From NCBI GenBank assembly GCA_018260755.1, contig JAGTWP010000011.1, positions 12,831-29,210 of the forward strand: a stretch of DNA of 16,380 nt, in the 5' to 3' direction. Below are positions 6,234-14,107 of the stretch, piece by piece; positions within the stretch are counted from its first letter, which is position 1, and every line of letters starts with the position of its first letter. Source of the DNA: Candidatus Altarchaeum sp. Lineage in GTDB: Archaea; Altiarchaeota; Altiarchaeia; Altiarchaeales; Altiarchaeaceae. The position numbers were made by a program, and so were the translations under genes. The notes under the pieces are model-generated. The model did no database searches and had not been told where the DNA came from. It worked only from the letters and a program-made list of their open reading frames with translations.

Positions 6234-7802
6234 ATGAACAATATAAATGAAATAAAGATAAAGGATCAAATATTTGAGCTAAAGAAAAGAGGCATAACTG
6301 ATCAAGAAATCGGGGAGAAATTTAATGTCAATCTTCACTTTATTGAAAAAGTTATCACAGAAAGATTAGGAGTTAATGTGTCAAATCCATCTCTAAAAAA
6401 GAGGATAAAAACATTTCAGCCAAAAGATTTTTCTTTGGAAACAACAACGGTGTGGAGTTTTAAATCAAGGGGGGTATGGGCAACACATAATGGAAATTAT
6501 CGTGGAAATTGGTCGCCCTACATACCTAGAAATGTAATACTAAGATATTCTAAACCAGGTGAACTTGTATTAGATTGTTTTTGTGGTGCAGGCACAACAG
6601 GTATTGAATGCAAATTAATCGGTAGAAATTTTATAGGTATTGATATAAATCCAAATGCAATTGAATTAGCAAAAGAAAACATTGACTTTCAAGTTTCTAA
6701 TATTTATAGTAACAATGAAAATAACAATAAAAACAGCAGCAATAAATCACCTTCTGTTAGATTTATAGTTGGAGACGCAAGAGATTTATCCTTTATTAGT
6801 GATAGTTCTATTGATTTAATTTGTGCCCACCCCCCTTATGCAAATATAATTCAGTATACTAATAATCAAAAAAATGACTTGTCTTTTTGCGCTGTAGATG
6901 AGTTTCTTAATGAAATGTCTGCGGTAGCAAAAGAAAATTATCGCACTTTAAAAGACGGCGGATATTGTGCAATACTAATAGGTGATATGAGGAGGCATAA
7001 ATCTGTTATACCTTTGGGATTTAAGTTGATTGATGTCTATTTGAAAAATGGCTTTTCAGTTAAAGAATTAGTTATTAAGAGACAGCATAACTGTAAAACC
7101 ACCGGCTTTTGGTATAAAAATAGCATCAAATACAATTTTCTTTTATTGGCGCACGAATATTTGGTAATTTTCAAGAAAACTTCAATTCCACGACAACAAA
7201 CCTTGAAGGAAGTTGAAGAGTCAGAAAATGAAAATTTTTACTTTAAACCAACAGATACAAAACAGACAGGATCAAGTAATATTGAATCAAGTAATATTGA
7301 ATCAAGTAATATTGAATCAAGTAATATTGAATCAAGTACTGTCTGGATATTTGAATCCAAAAATTGGTTTAATAAAACAATTCAAAACTTAATTGGACGA
7401 TACGATGGAAATAATTATTATTTAATTAACAAAACAGATGACTTCAATAAATTAGATTCAATAGAAACAAAAACCTTAATCGTAGCAACATGTAATAACA
7501 AGGAGATGTTCAAAGCATTTTGTGGAGATATTGATAAAGTTGTGAAACAGATCAGGGATAAAGGTTATTTGGCAATATTGTGTAATGATATGCGTTTTAA
7601 GGATGGAACTATCTATCCGATGGCAATAGAAATAGATAAATTTCTTGAAAATCGGACTGAATTAAAAATAAAAGAGATCGTTGTTCTTTCTATTGAGAAT
7701 AATCATAATGCAGGCGAGCCCACAAATGAGGATCTTAAAATAACCTTCAAATATTTACTAATTTATAACATAATAAAAGAAAAAAAAAGTAAAAATGGAT
7801 GA
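6234..7802 (+). CDS. DNA methyltransferase (N4-C/N6-A type) with degenerate C-terminal half
   Basis: A 522-aa AdoMet-dependent DNA methyltransferase. An N-terminal helix-turn-helix (about 11-40, KKRGITDQEIGEKFNVN) precedes the conserved block TTTVWSF (70-76), GVWATHNGNYRGNWSPYIPRN, AdoMet motif I DCFCGAGTTG (from D114) and catalytic motif IV HPPY (199-202, AHPPYANIIQYTN). The family's GYCAILIGDMR ends at R253, and HEYLVIFKK closes the domain. Motif I before motif IV, with HPPY, fits the archaeal and bacterial group described as DNA modification methylases; the target base is not decided. A linker of SSNIE repeated four times (7272-7331) leads to a second half that restarts with STVWIF and has GYLAILCNDMR (to R454) but no motif I or HPPY. 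No cognate endonuclease is obvious, so it may be an orphan. It starts 8 bp after hisH without a ribosome binding site. Confidence 0.9.
   Translation: MNNINEIKIKDQIFELKKRGITDQEIGEKFNVNLHFIEKVITERLGVNVSNPSLKKRIKTFQPKDFSLETTTVWSFKSRGVWATHNGNYRGNWSPYIPRNVILRYSKPGELVLDCFCGAGTTGIECKLIGRNFIGIDINPNAIELAKENIDFQVSNIYSNNENNNKNSSNKSPSVRFIVGDARDLSFISDSSIDLICAHPPYANIIQYTNNQKNDLSFCAVDEFLNEMSAVAKENYRTLKDGGYCAILIGDMRRHKSVIPLGFKLIDVYLKNGFSVKELVIKRQHNCKTTGFWYKNSIKYNFLLLAHEYLVIFKKTSIPRQQTLKEVEESENENFYFKPTDTKQTGSSNIESSNIESSNIESSNIESSTVWIFESKNWFNKTIQNLIGRYDGNNYYLINKTDDFNKLDSIETKTLIVATCNNKEMFKAFCGDIDKVVKQIRDKGYLAILCNDMRFKDGTIYPMAIEIDKFLENRTELKIKEIVVLSIENNHNAGEPTNEDLKITFKYLLIYNIIKEKKSKNG
7272..7331 (+). repeat. Four tandem 15-bp repeats in the methyltransferase linker
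   Basis: Four exact copies of TCAAGTAATATTGAA, followed by the partial copy TCAAGTA, encode (SSNIE)x4 in frame. Identical codons in all copies point to recent expansion by slippage. The repeat forms the flexible link between the catalytic domain and the degenerate second half. Confidence 0.97.
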
Positions 7803-8085
7803 TACAAAACAAAATAAAAACGCTCATATACCTATGAACATTGAACTTTTGTGTTTTGCATTTTATAGTGTATTTTACTTAATTTATATTTGAATTTGTG
7901 CTTGAATTTTAAAATTTGCAAAACTTCAACAATGTGTTTATCTCTATCAGTGAAAATCAACATAAGAGCGAATAAAAATTTTCAAAAATTTTATATTGAT
8001 TTTGCCTCCAAAATTTCTTTTTTGGAGTTTATTCAGGAAGAATTTAATTATATTTGATAATTATAAACCTAAATACTTGTTTGAA

Positions 8086-8364
8086 ATGAATTTCTATTCA
8101 ACAGAAGGAACAAAAATAAGTATAAATGAGGGCGAATATATTGACTTAAATACCTTTATAAAAGATAAGTTTAAAGATTTGGAATTTTACAGGATTACAG
8201 ACGGAAATTATTGGCTTACTTCAGACGGAAATTATTGGCTTACTTCAGACGGAAATTATTGGCTTACTTCAGACGGAAGAAACCCCTTTTTAAATTTATT
8301 ACAATATTTCAACAAAGTATTTAACATTAATACATTCATAGAGTATATAAACAGCGCAAATTAA
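8086..8364 (+). CDS. Small ORF with three exact 8-residue repeats
   Basis: A 92-aa ORF of unknown function. The frame stays open from 7996, but ATG 8086 gives the more protein-like start (MNFYSTEGTKISINEGEYIDL); the upstream part is hydrophobic and AT-driven. The middle contains DGNYWLTS three times in a row plus a partial DGR, and the C-terminus is a plausible amphipathic helix (NPFLNLLQYFNKVFNINTFIEYI). No catalytic motif, signal peptide or known domain is visible. It lies alone between the methyltransferase and alaS, with 193 bp of non-coding AT-rich DNA before the open frame. A role as a small accessory protein of the methyltransferase cannot be excluded, but nothing shows it. It may also be a decaying gene fragment. 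Confidence 0.5.
   Translation: MNFYSTEGTKISINEGEYIDLNTFIKDKFKDLEFYRITDGNYWLTSDGNYWLTSDGNYWLTSDGRNPFLNLLQYFNKVFNINTFIEYINSAN
8200..8271 (+). repeat. Three tandem 24-bp repeats
   Basis: Three exact copies of a 24-bp unit starting GACGGAAATTATTGG (8200-8223, 8224-8247, 8248-8271), followed by GACGGAAGA. They are in frame and encode DGNYWLTS. The identity at silent positions indicates a recent tandem amplification. Confidence 0.97.
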
Positions 8365-8365
8365 A

Positions 8366-8378
8366 CATAAAAAATTTA
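8366..8378 (+). promoter_or_regulatory. Candidate archaeal TATA region for alaS
   Basis: CATAAAAAATTTA begins 36 bp before the alaS ATG, and its centre lies close to the distance expected between a TATA box and the start of a leaderless transcript. The same 13 bases occur at 15875-15887 before the GYD gene at 15914. There is no Shine-Dalgarno sequence before alaS, which fits leaderless initiation. Confidence 0.4.
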
Positions 8379-8401
8379 TCAAAAACAACCAAATTTTAAA
8401 A

Positions 8402-11083
8402 ATGGATCCGAAAGAATACGAACTTGGGTATTTCAAGGCAAATAAATTTTACCGGAAGCAGTGTCCAGTATGCAAAAGGTATTTTTGGACACAGGATGAA
8501 AACACAGAAATTTGCGGCGAACCGCCTTGCGGAGAATATAAATTTATCGGAAACTCCCCCATGAATAAAGCAATGAACCTGCACGAGATGAGGGAATTTT
8601 ATCTTAAATTTTTTGAAGAAAACGGGCATAAACGAATTGGCCGTTATCCTATAACTGCACGATGGAGGGATGATGTTTTCTTCACGCAGGCGTCAATTTA
8701 TGATTTTCAGCCGCATGTTTTAAATGGAACCGTTGAGCCGCCGGCAAATCCTCTTGTAATTGCCCAGACATGCGTGAGATTTAACGATATTGACAATGTC
8801 GGAAAAACAGGAAGGCATTTTACGATGTTTGAGATGCTCGCACATCATGTATTCAACAAAAAGGATCAATTTATTTATTTTAAAGACAGGGCAATTGAAT
8901 TGTGCAATATTCTATTAACCGAACGATTAGGAATAAAGCCAAAGCACATAACTTATATTGAAGCGGAATGGGAAGGCGGGGGGAATGCTGGTCCGTGTTT
9001 TGAAGTAATTGTTGACGGAATTGAACTCGCTACACTCGTCTTTATGATGTATAAAGATGTAAGTGATAATAGTGGCAATGTAAAAAGGGAATTGATGGAT
9101 ATGCAGGTTGTTGATACCGGTTACGGACTTGAAAGGTTTGTCTGGATGTCTCAGGGAAAAGAAAATGCTTATGAATGCATCTTTCCGTATGTGTTAAAAT
9201 TTTTAAAGGACAAAGCAGGTATAAAATCCGATGATAAGCAGAGTAAAATTTTAGCAGAGTATTCAAGGGTAGCAGGAAATTTTAATGTTGAATCAAAGAG
9301 AGACCTGAATATATTAAGGGAAGAAGCGGCAAAAAGGATCGGAATCAGTGTTGATGAACTGAATAATGTTGTGTTTCCGTATGAAAATTTATATGCGGTT
9401 GCAGACCACACCAGAGCGCTGATGTTTTTGCTGAATGACGGCGTCGTTCCGTCAAACACAAAGGCAGGATACTTTGCACGGTTGTTGGTCAGGAGAACGC
9501 TCAGGGCGTTAAAAAATTTAAATTTAGGCATTCCGCTCGCAGAAATAGTTGAAAAGCAGATAGATACCTTTAAAAACGAATTTCCCGATGTTAATGATAA
9601 CAAGTCAGAAATTTTAAATTTAGTCGATATAGAAGAAAAAAAGTATGCGGAAACATTAAAGGAAGGAAAAAATATCGTAAGCAGATTAGTAAAGCAAGTC
9701 GAGAAAGAAAAAAGGAATATTAGTACTAATGACTTAATACTGCTTTATGATACCTATGGCTTGAATCCAGAAATCGTTAAGGAATTTTTAGGGACTCATG
9801 AAAATGCAGAAATTTCAATTCCTGATGATTTTTACATTCTGGTTGCAAAGGCACATGAAAAGGAAAATAAGGGAAATGTTGAAAAAGAAAGTTCGGACTC
9901 AAATTTAAATTTGAAAGGAATTCCGGATACGGAACTTTTGTATTATAAAGATTCAGAAATTTTTGAATTTGATGCAAAGATATTAAAAATTTTAAACTCA
10001 GATAAAAAAACATACATAATTTTAGATAAGACATATTTCTATCCCGAAGGAGGCGGGCAGGAATGCGATACCGGATTTATTGAAAATTTAAGAGTTAGCG
10101 AGGTCAAGAAAAAAGGAAAAATCGTTGTACACGAAGTTGAAGGAAATATTGAAAATTTAAAAGAAAATCAGGTTGTGTATTGTAAGGTTGATAAAGAAAG
10201 AAGAGAACAATTGACGGCTCACCACACAGCAACACACATAATTAACGCAGCAGCAAGAAATTTACTCGGAAGTCACATATATCAGAGCGGTGCACATAAA
10301 TCAGCTGATATGGCAAGATTGGATATTACACATTATGCGTTGCTTACCGATGACGAATTACAAAAATTAGAGAATAATGCAAACGAGATAGTTACAAATA
10401 CAAACAATGTTGAAATTTCATTTATGGAAAGAAACGATGCGGAAAGCAAATACGGATTCCGGCTTTATCAGGGGGGTGCGGTTCCGGGAAAATTTATAAG
10501 GGTTATAAGAATATTGGATGTTCAAGGAAATTTGATTGATGCAGAGGCATGCGGGGGAACTCATTTTAATAATACAAGGGATGTTGGAATTATAAAGCTC
10601 ACCGGACAGAAAAGGATTCAGGACGGAGTATTGCGACTGGAGTTTGTCGCGGGAAAAAAGGCAATGGATTACATCAACAGCAATGAAAAAATTTTAAAAA
10701 ATAGTGCATCTGTTTTTTCCGTTGAAAGTTCCAAACTTCCAAAAACATGCGAAAGGTTTTTTGACGAATGGAAAGACTTGAGAAAGGAAAATAAGGAATT
10801 AAGAAGTATGATTTGCGAAATTTTAAAGGAAAATCTGAATGGCAAGGAGAATGTAAGGTTGCAGATTGACTATTTAGATGCGAATGAAATAACAGGCATA
10901 GCAAAAAATTTAAGAAATTTTGCGCTCGTTAATTTTAAAAATAAAATTATTGTTAGTGATGAAAATTTTTCCGTTGAAAATTTAAAAAAGATTAGGGAAG
11001 TAAAAGGAGAAAAGGGAAATTTTAGTGTTTATGTATTTAAAGAGGAGGATAGTAAATCAGTTAAAAAAGCAGCAAATTTATAA
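8402..11083 (+). CDS. alaS: Alanyl-tRNA synthetase, archaeal type
   Basis: An 893-aa class II synthetase that charges tRNA-Ala and hydrolyses mischarged Ser- or Gly-tRNA-Ala. The length is normal for archaeal AlaRS. An N-terminal archaeal zinc motif (C21, C24, C38, C43 in CPVCKRYF...ICGEPPCG) precedes the catalytic core with RWRDDVFFTQASIYDFQP, RFNDIDNVGKTGRHFTMFE and MQVVDTGYGLERFVW. The editing domain carries HxxxH (H608-H612 in HHTATH) and CxxxH (C717-H721 in ACGGTH), all intact. The C-terminal oligomerisation domain follows. This gene is the strongest evidence that the host is an archaeon. ATG 8402 sits 36 bp after a CATAAAAAATTTA box and lacks a ribosome binding site. Confidence 0.98.
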   Translation: MDPKEYELGYFKANKFYRKQCPVCKRYFWTQDENTEICGEPPCGEYKFIGNSPMNKAMNLHEMREFYLKFFEENGHKRIGRYPITARWRDDVFFTQASIYDFQPHVLNGTVEPPANPLVIAQTCVRFNDIDNVGKTGRHFTMFEMLAHHVFNKKDQFIYFKDRAIELCNILLTERLGIKPKHITYIEAEWEGGGNAGPCFEVIVDGIELATLVFMMYKDVSDNSGNVKRELMDMQVVDTGYGLERFVWMSQGKENAYECIFPYVLKFLKDKAGIKSDDKQSKILAEYSRVAGNFNVESKRDLNILREEAAKRIGISVDELNNVVFPYENLYAVADHTRALMFLLNDGVVPSNTKAGYFARLLVRRTLRALKNLNLGIPLAEIVEKQIDTFKNEFPDVNDNKSEILNLVDIEEKKYAETLKEGKNIVSRLVKQVEKEKRNISTNDLILLYDTYGLNPEIVKEFLGTHENAEISIPDDFYILVAKAHEKENKGNVEKESSDSNLNLKGIPDTELLYYKDSEIFEFDAKILKILNSDKKTYIILDKTYFYPEGGGQECDTGFIENLRVSEVKKKGKIVVHEVEGNIENLKENQVVYCKVDKERREQLTAHHTATHIINAAARNLLGSHIYQSGAHKSADMARLDITHYALLTDDELQKLENNANEIVTNTNNVEISFMERNDAESKYGFRLYQGGAVPGKFIRVIRILDVQGNLIDAEACGGTHFNNTRDVGIIKLTGQKRIQDGVLRLEFVAGKKAMDYINSNEKILKNSASVFSVESSKLPKTCERFFDEWKDLRKENKELRSMICEILKENLNGKENVRLQIDYLDANEITGIAKNLRNFALVNFKNKIIVSDENFSVENLKKIREVKGEKGNFSVYVFKEEDSKSVKKAANL

Positions 11084-11166
11084 TTCAGAAATTTTATGGA
11101 TTTACAGAGGAAATTTAATGAAATTATATTAAATTTTAAACAAAACATTAATTTATAATGATTATT

Positions 11167-11195
11167 AAATTTTAAATTTTAAATTTTAAAAATTT
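11167..11195 (+). promoter_or_regulatory. A/T tandem motif upstream of the coiled-coil gene
   Basis: Four successive AAATTTT-like units lie 19-47 bp before the ATG at 11214, covering the place expected for an archaeal TATA box with a short leader. The gap to alaS is 130 bp, enough for an own promoter. Function is inferred from position only. Confidence 0.3.
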
Positions 11196-11213
11196 CAATT
11201 TTATTATTGTAAA

Positions 11214-12668
11214 ATGAAACTTCAAAAGGAATATCTGTTGGCAATTTTCGGAATTATTGCTTTTTTGCTTGTAGGTGTAGCAATGCTCGTGTATTTTGGA
11301 ATTTCAAATGTATTTTATTTTGCAGTAGCAGTCATTGTTATAGGTATTATCGCAGCAATTTATTATGTGTGGAAGAGCACAACAGCAAAGAAAAATATTT
11401 TATGGCTGAAAGCAAGCAAGGAAAAAACAGCAGCGGAAACAAAGGAAATTTATTTAAAAACAAATGCTGCATTAGATAAAATTTCAAAAGAAGTTCCCGA
11501 TATGAACATTGATGCAGAAAAAGAAATGTTAAATAAGGCAAGAACGGCGCTGATTTCATTAGAATGTTTTACTGCAAAATACGACTTGATTTATCCCAAA
11601 CTTGAAAAATTAAATTTATCTTATTTGCAGCAAAAAAAGAAGGATGTTGAAGACGAAGTAAATAAAATTCATCAGGACATAAAGGCAAAATTTCAGAAGT
11701 GGATTTCCGAGTATTATAAAAATTTAAATAAAATAATTGACGATGCGAAAAATGTCGGGTTTGAGATAGAAAATTTTACTTTTGATGAAAATGTGAAAAA
11801 TACAGATGATGCAATTGAAAAAGTAGCACAGTTAAAGAACAAAATTTCAGAAATTTTTAAGTCCTTACATTCACAGGTCTCTGATTTAGAACAAATTGCA
11901 GGCAGGCGAATTGATACGACACAGCAAGCAGAAAAAATTTTATCCACAGCCACAGGTGTCAATAAAAATTTTTACGAATTAAGTGTGCTTATCATTGTTA
12001 AAAACGAACTGAACAATTTGCTTGCTAATGATGTTTCAAAATTAAAGGAAGAGGTATTTAACATTGATGTGAGCAATCTGAAGGATGGAAACATATTAAA
12101 CGAAGATGAAAAGAAAGAACTTGCCTCTATCATGAATGCGGTAAAGACGATGAATCCATCAACAATAAAAAACATTGCTCTTATTGAGACAAAATACAGA
12201 AATTTCCTGAAAAATACAATACAAAAAATTCGCACAAATATAATTTCATTGGAAAATTTTGTTGGTCAACAGGAACTTCCGGAAGAATTTAAACAACTTG
12301 TAACAATACAATCCGGACAATATAATGGTGAATTAAATAGTGAATTAAATAGTGAATTAAATAATGAATTAAATAGCGAATTCCATGATTCAAATGTAAA
12401 AACAGATAAAACAGACAATATTCCGCTTAATATGTTTGTACAGCAGTGTTTTGAAAATATAAGGAGCATGCAGGCAATATTTGAAAAGAACGATTTAATA
12501 AGAAGAATAATAAAAAATTATCCGGTTATAAAAGACATGATTGAAAAAATAATCTCGCAAAAGGGCAGTGTTTCCGTTGGTGACTTAAAGATAAATTATG
12601 CAAATATGTTTTTGATTTATTATAAATTTAAAAATCCTGATAAAGTAGACAAGGTAAAATTAGAATGA
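11214..12668 (+). CDS. Membrane-anchored coiled-coil protein, unknown function
   Basis: A 484-aa protein with two N-terminal membrane helices (about 8-29 and 31-52, separated by a short turn) and then a long soluble part rich in Lys, Glu, Leu and Asn with heptad-like helices (KLEKLNLSYLQQKKKDVEDEVNKI, AIEKVAQLKNKISEIFKSL). The likely topology is a hairpin anchor with the large helical domain in the cytoplasm. Residues 373-388 are four tandem copies of ELN(S/N), encoded by 12-bp repeats. The C-terminal 70 residues (IRRIIKNYPVIKDMIEKII...DLKINYANMFLIYYKF) look globular. I recognise no family. Its TGA overlaps the ATG of the restriction-system methyltransferase (ATGA at 12665-12668), suggesting translational coupling or a chance insertion junction. 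Confidence 0.82.
   Translation: MKLQKEYLLAIFGIIAFLLVGVAMLVYFGISNVFYFAVAVIVIGIIAAIYYVWKSTTAKKNILWLKASKEKTAAETKEIYLKTNAALDKISKEVPDMNIDAEKEMLNKARTALISLECFTAKYDLIYPKLEKLNLSYLQQKKKDVEDEVNKIHQDIKAKFQKWISEYYKNLNKIIDDAKNVGFEIENFTFDENVKNTDDAIEKVAQLKNKISEIFKSLHSQVSDLEQIAGRRIDTTQQAEKILSTATGVNKNFYELSVLIIVKNELNNLLANDVSKLKEEVFNIDVSNLKDGNILNEDEKKELASIMNAVKTMNPSTIKNIALIETKYRNFLKNTIQKIRTNIISLENFVGQQELPEEFKQLVTIQSGQYNGELNSELNSELNNELNSEFHDSNVKTDKTDNIPLNMFVQQCFENIRSMQAIFEKNDLIRRIIKNYPVIKDMIEKIISQKGSVSVGDLKINYANMFLIYYKFKNPDKVDKVKLE
12330..12377 (+). repeat. Four tandem 12-bp repeats in the coiled-coil gene
   Basis: Four copies of GAATTAAATAGT, the third with AAT and the fourth with AGC at the end, encode ELNS-ELNS-ELNN-ELNS in frame, followed by EF. 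The few substitutions suggest a slightly older expansion than the exact repeats elsewhere in the window. Confidence 0.95.
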
Positions 12669-14107
12669 ATACTGGACACCATACACCATGTAAGCAAATA
12701 AATAAAGAATTTATAGACGAACTGAAAAACAACGCAAATGACTTGTCATCATTTCTTCAAGATCAAAATGAAGGAGTGATTGTTTATGTATTAGAAAAAT
12801 TAGGAAGATTAGACAATGACCACAGTCGCAAGCCCTTGTTAAATTTGCTTAATCATACGAATGAAAATATTAGAACTTTGTCAATTAAAAATTTGGCAAA
12901 AATAGAAGATATTTCTTTGTTACCTATATTTGTAAAATATGCGAGCACAGACAAAAGTACAGAGGTAAGGCGAGAGTCCGTCTCTGCAATAGGGAGGATT
13001 AGAAATGAAATGGCAATTCCAGTCTTAATAGAACTTTTAAAAGATGAAGATCCAAAAGTTGTAATGCAAGCTATAAGGGGTTTACTTATTTTTTCTGATA
13101 AAGCCAAGGTAAAAAATGAATTAAAAAAATTGATAAACCACCCAAACGAATTAATAAAAGAAGTTATTAATAAAGAAATAAACAGGGTACAATATGAATC
13201 AAATAGTCAACAAAAGCATGATGAATTCCCTCTATTTTTAAAGAATACCGTAGTGCACGGTGATGTAGAAGAAATAATAAAATATATACCGGACGAATCT
13301 ATTCATTTAACTTTTACATCTCCTCCTTATTATAATGCCCGGGACTATTCTATCTATCAGAGCTATGAAGAATATATAAATTTTTTAGAGCGGGTATTCA
13401 AAGAAGTTCATCGTGTTACTAAAGATGGCAGATTTTTCGTTCTCAATACTTCACCAATTATTATTCCAAGAATAAGCAGAGCTTATTCCAGCAAGAGGTA
13501 CCCAATTCCTTATGATATTCATCCATTATTAGTAAAAATGGGGTGGGAATTTATTGACGATATTGTGTGGGTTAAACCGGAAGCAAGTGTAAAAAACAGG
13601 AACGCGGGCTTCTTACAACACAGGAAGCCATTGGCATATAAACCGAATGCCGTTACAGAAATGTTGATGGTTTATAGAAAAAGAACAGATAAATTAATTG
13701 ACTGGAATATACAGCAATATAGTTGGGATAAAGTTAAAAGAAGCAAGGTTTTAGACAAATACGAAACAACAAATGTTTGGCGCATTGATCCAACTTTTGA
13801 TAAAGTTCATAGTGCTGTTTTTCCTTTGGAGTTATGTAACAAGGTTATTAAATATTACTCTTATGTTGATGATTTGATATTTGATCCATTTGCCGGAATT
13901 GGAACATCAGGATTATCAGCAATTAATTTAAATAGGTATTTTTTTTTGACAGAGAAAGAACCAAAATATATAGACCGAATTAAAGAAGAATTAAGCAAAA
14001 GCAGTAGTTTATTTAATCAAACACAACAACCAAATTTCGTTGAATTCGAAAAATTTATTTTATTATCAAAAAAATATGGCGACACCAAAAAATATGACTC
14101 TAACTGA
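12665..14107 (+). CDS. Type II DNA methyltransferase, beta class, with N-terminal HEAT repeats
   Basis: A 480-aa protein. Residues about 35-170 form HEAT-like helical repeats (VLEKLGRLDNDHSRKPLLNLLNHTNENIRTLSIKNLA is one unit; RRESVSAIGRIRNEMAIPVLIELLKDEDPKVV is another). The methyltransferase domain follows in beta order: catalytic SPPY at 219-222 (FTSPPYYNARDY), a central target-recognition region (EFIDDIVWVKP, HRKPLAYKPNA), then AdoMet motif I DPFAGIGTSG from D407. SPPY is typical of N4-cytosine methyltransferases. It is followed, with a 32-bp overlap, by a PD-(D/E)xK endonuclease, so it is the protective half of a restriction-modification system. The start at 12665 overlaps the preceding stop as ATGA. 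HEAT repeats fused to a type II methyltransferase are unusual and may help DNA or endonuclease binding (inference). Confidence 0.93.
   Translation: MNTGHHTPCKQINKEFIDELKNNANDLSSFLQDQNEGVIVYVLEKLGRLDNDHSRKPLLNLLNHTNENIRTLSIKNLAKIEDISLLPIFVKYASTDKSTEVRRESVSAIGRIRNEMAIPVLIELLKDEDPKVVMQAIRGLLIFSDKAKVKNELKKLINHPNELIKEVINKEINRVQYESNSQQKHDEFPLFLKNTVVHGDVEEIIKYIPDESIHLTFTSPPYYNARDYSIYQSYEEYINFLERVFKEVHRVTKDGRFFVLNTSPIIIPRISRAYSSKRYPIPYDIHPLLVKMGWEFIDDIVWVKPEASVKNRNAGFLQHRKPLAYKPNAVTEMLMVYRKRTDKLIDWNIQQYSWDKVKRSKVLDKYETTNVWRIDPTFDKVHSAVFPLELCNKVIKYYSYVDDLIFDPFAGIGTSGLSAINLNRYFFLTEKEPKYIDRIKEELSKSSSLFNQTQQPNFVEFEKFILLSKKYGDTKKYDSN

Noticed and set aside
7795-7893. 32-codon ORF overlapping the end of the methyltransferase gene
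   Set aside because: It is short, hydrophobic at the C-terminus only and matches nothing I know. The ATGGATGA overlap is suggestive but could be chance.
7996-8085. N-terminal extension of the 92-aa ORF from ATG 7996
   Set aside because: The extra 30 residues are AT-driven and hydrophobic without motif. The ATG at 8086 is the more plausible start, although the longer form cannot be excluded.
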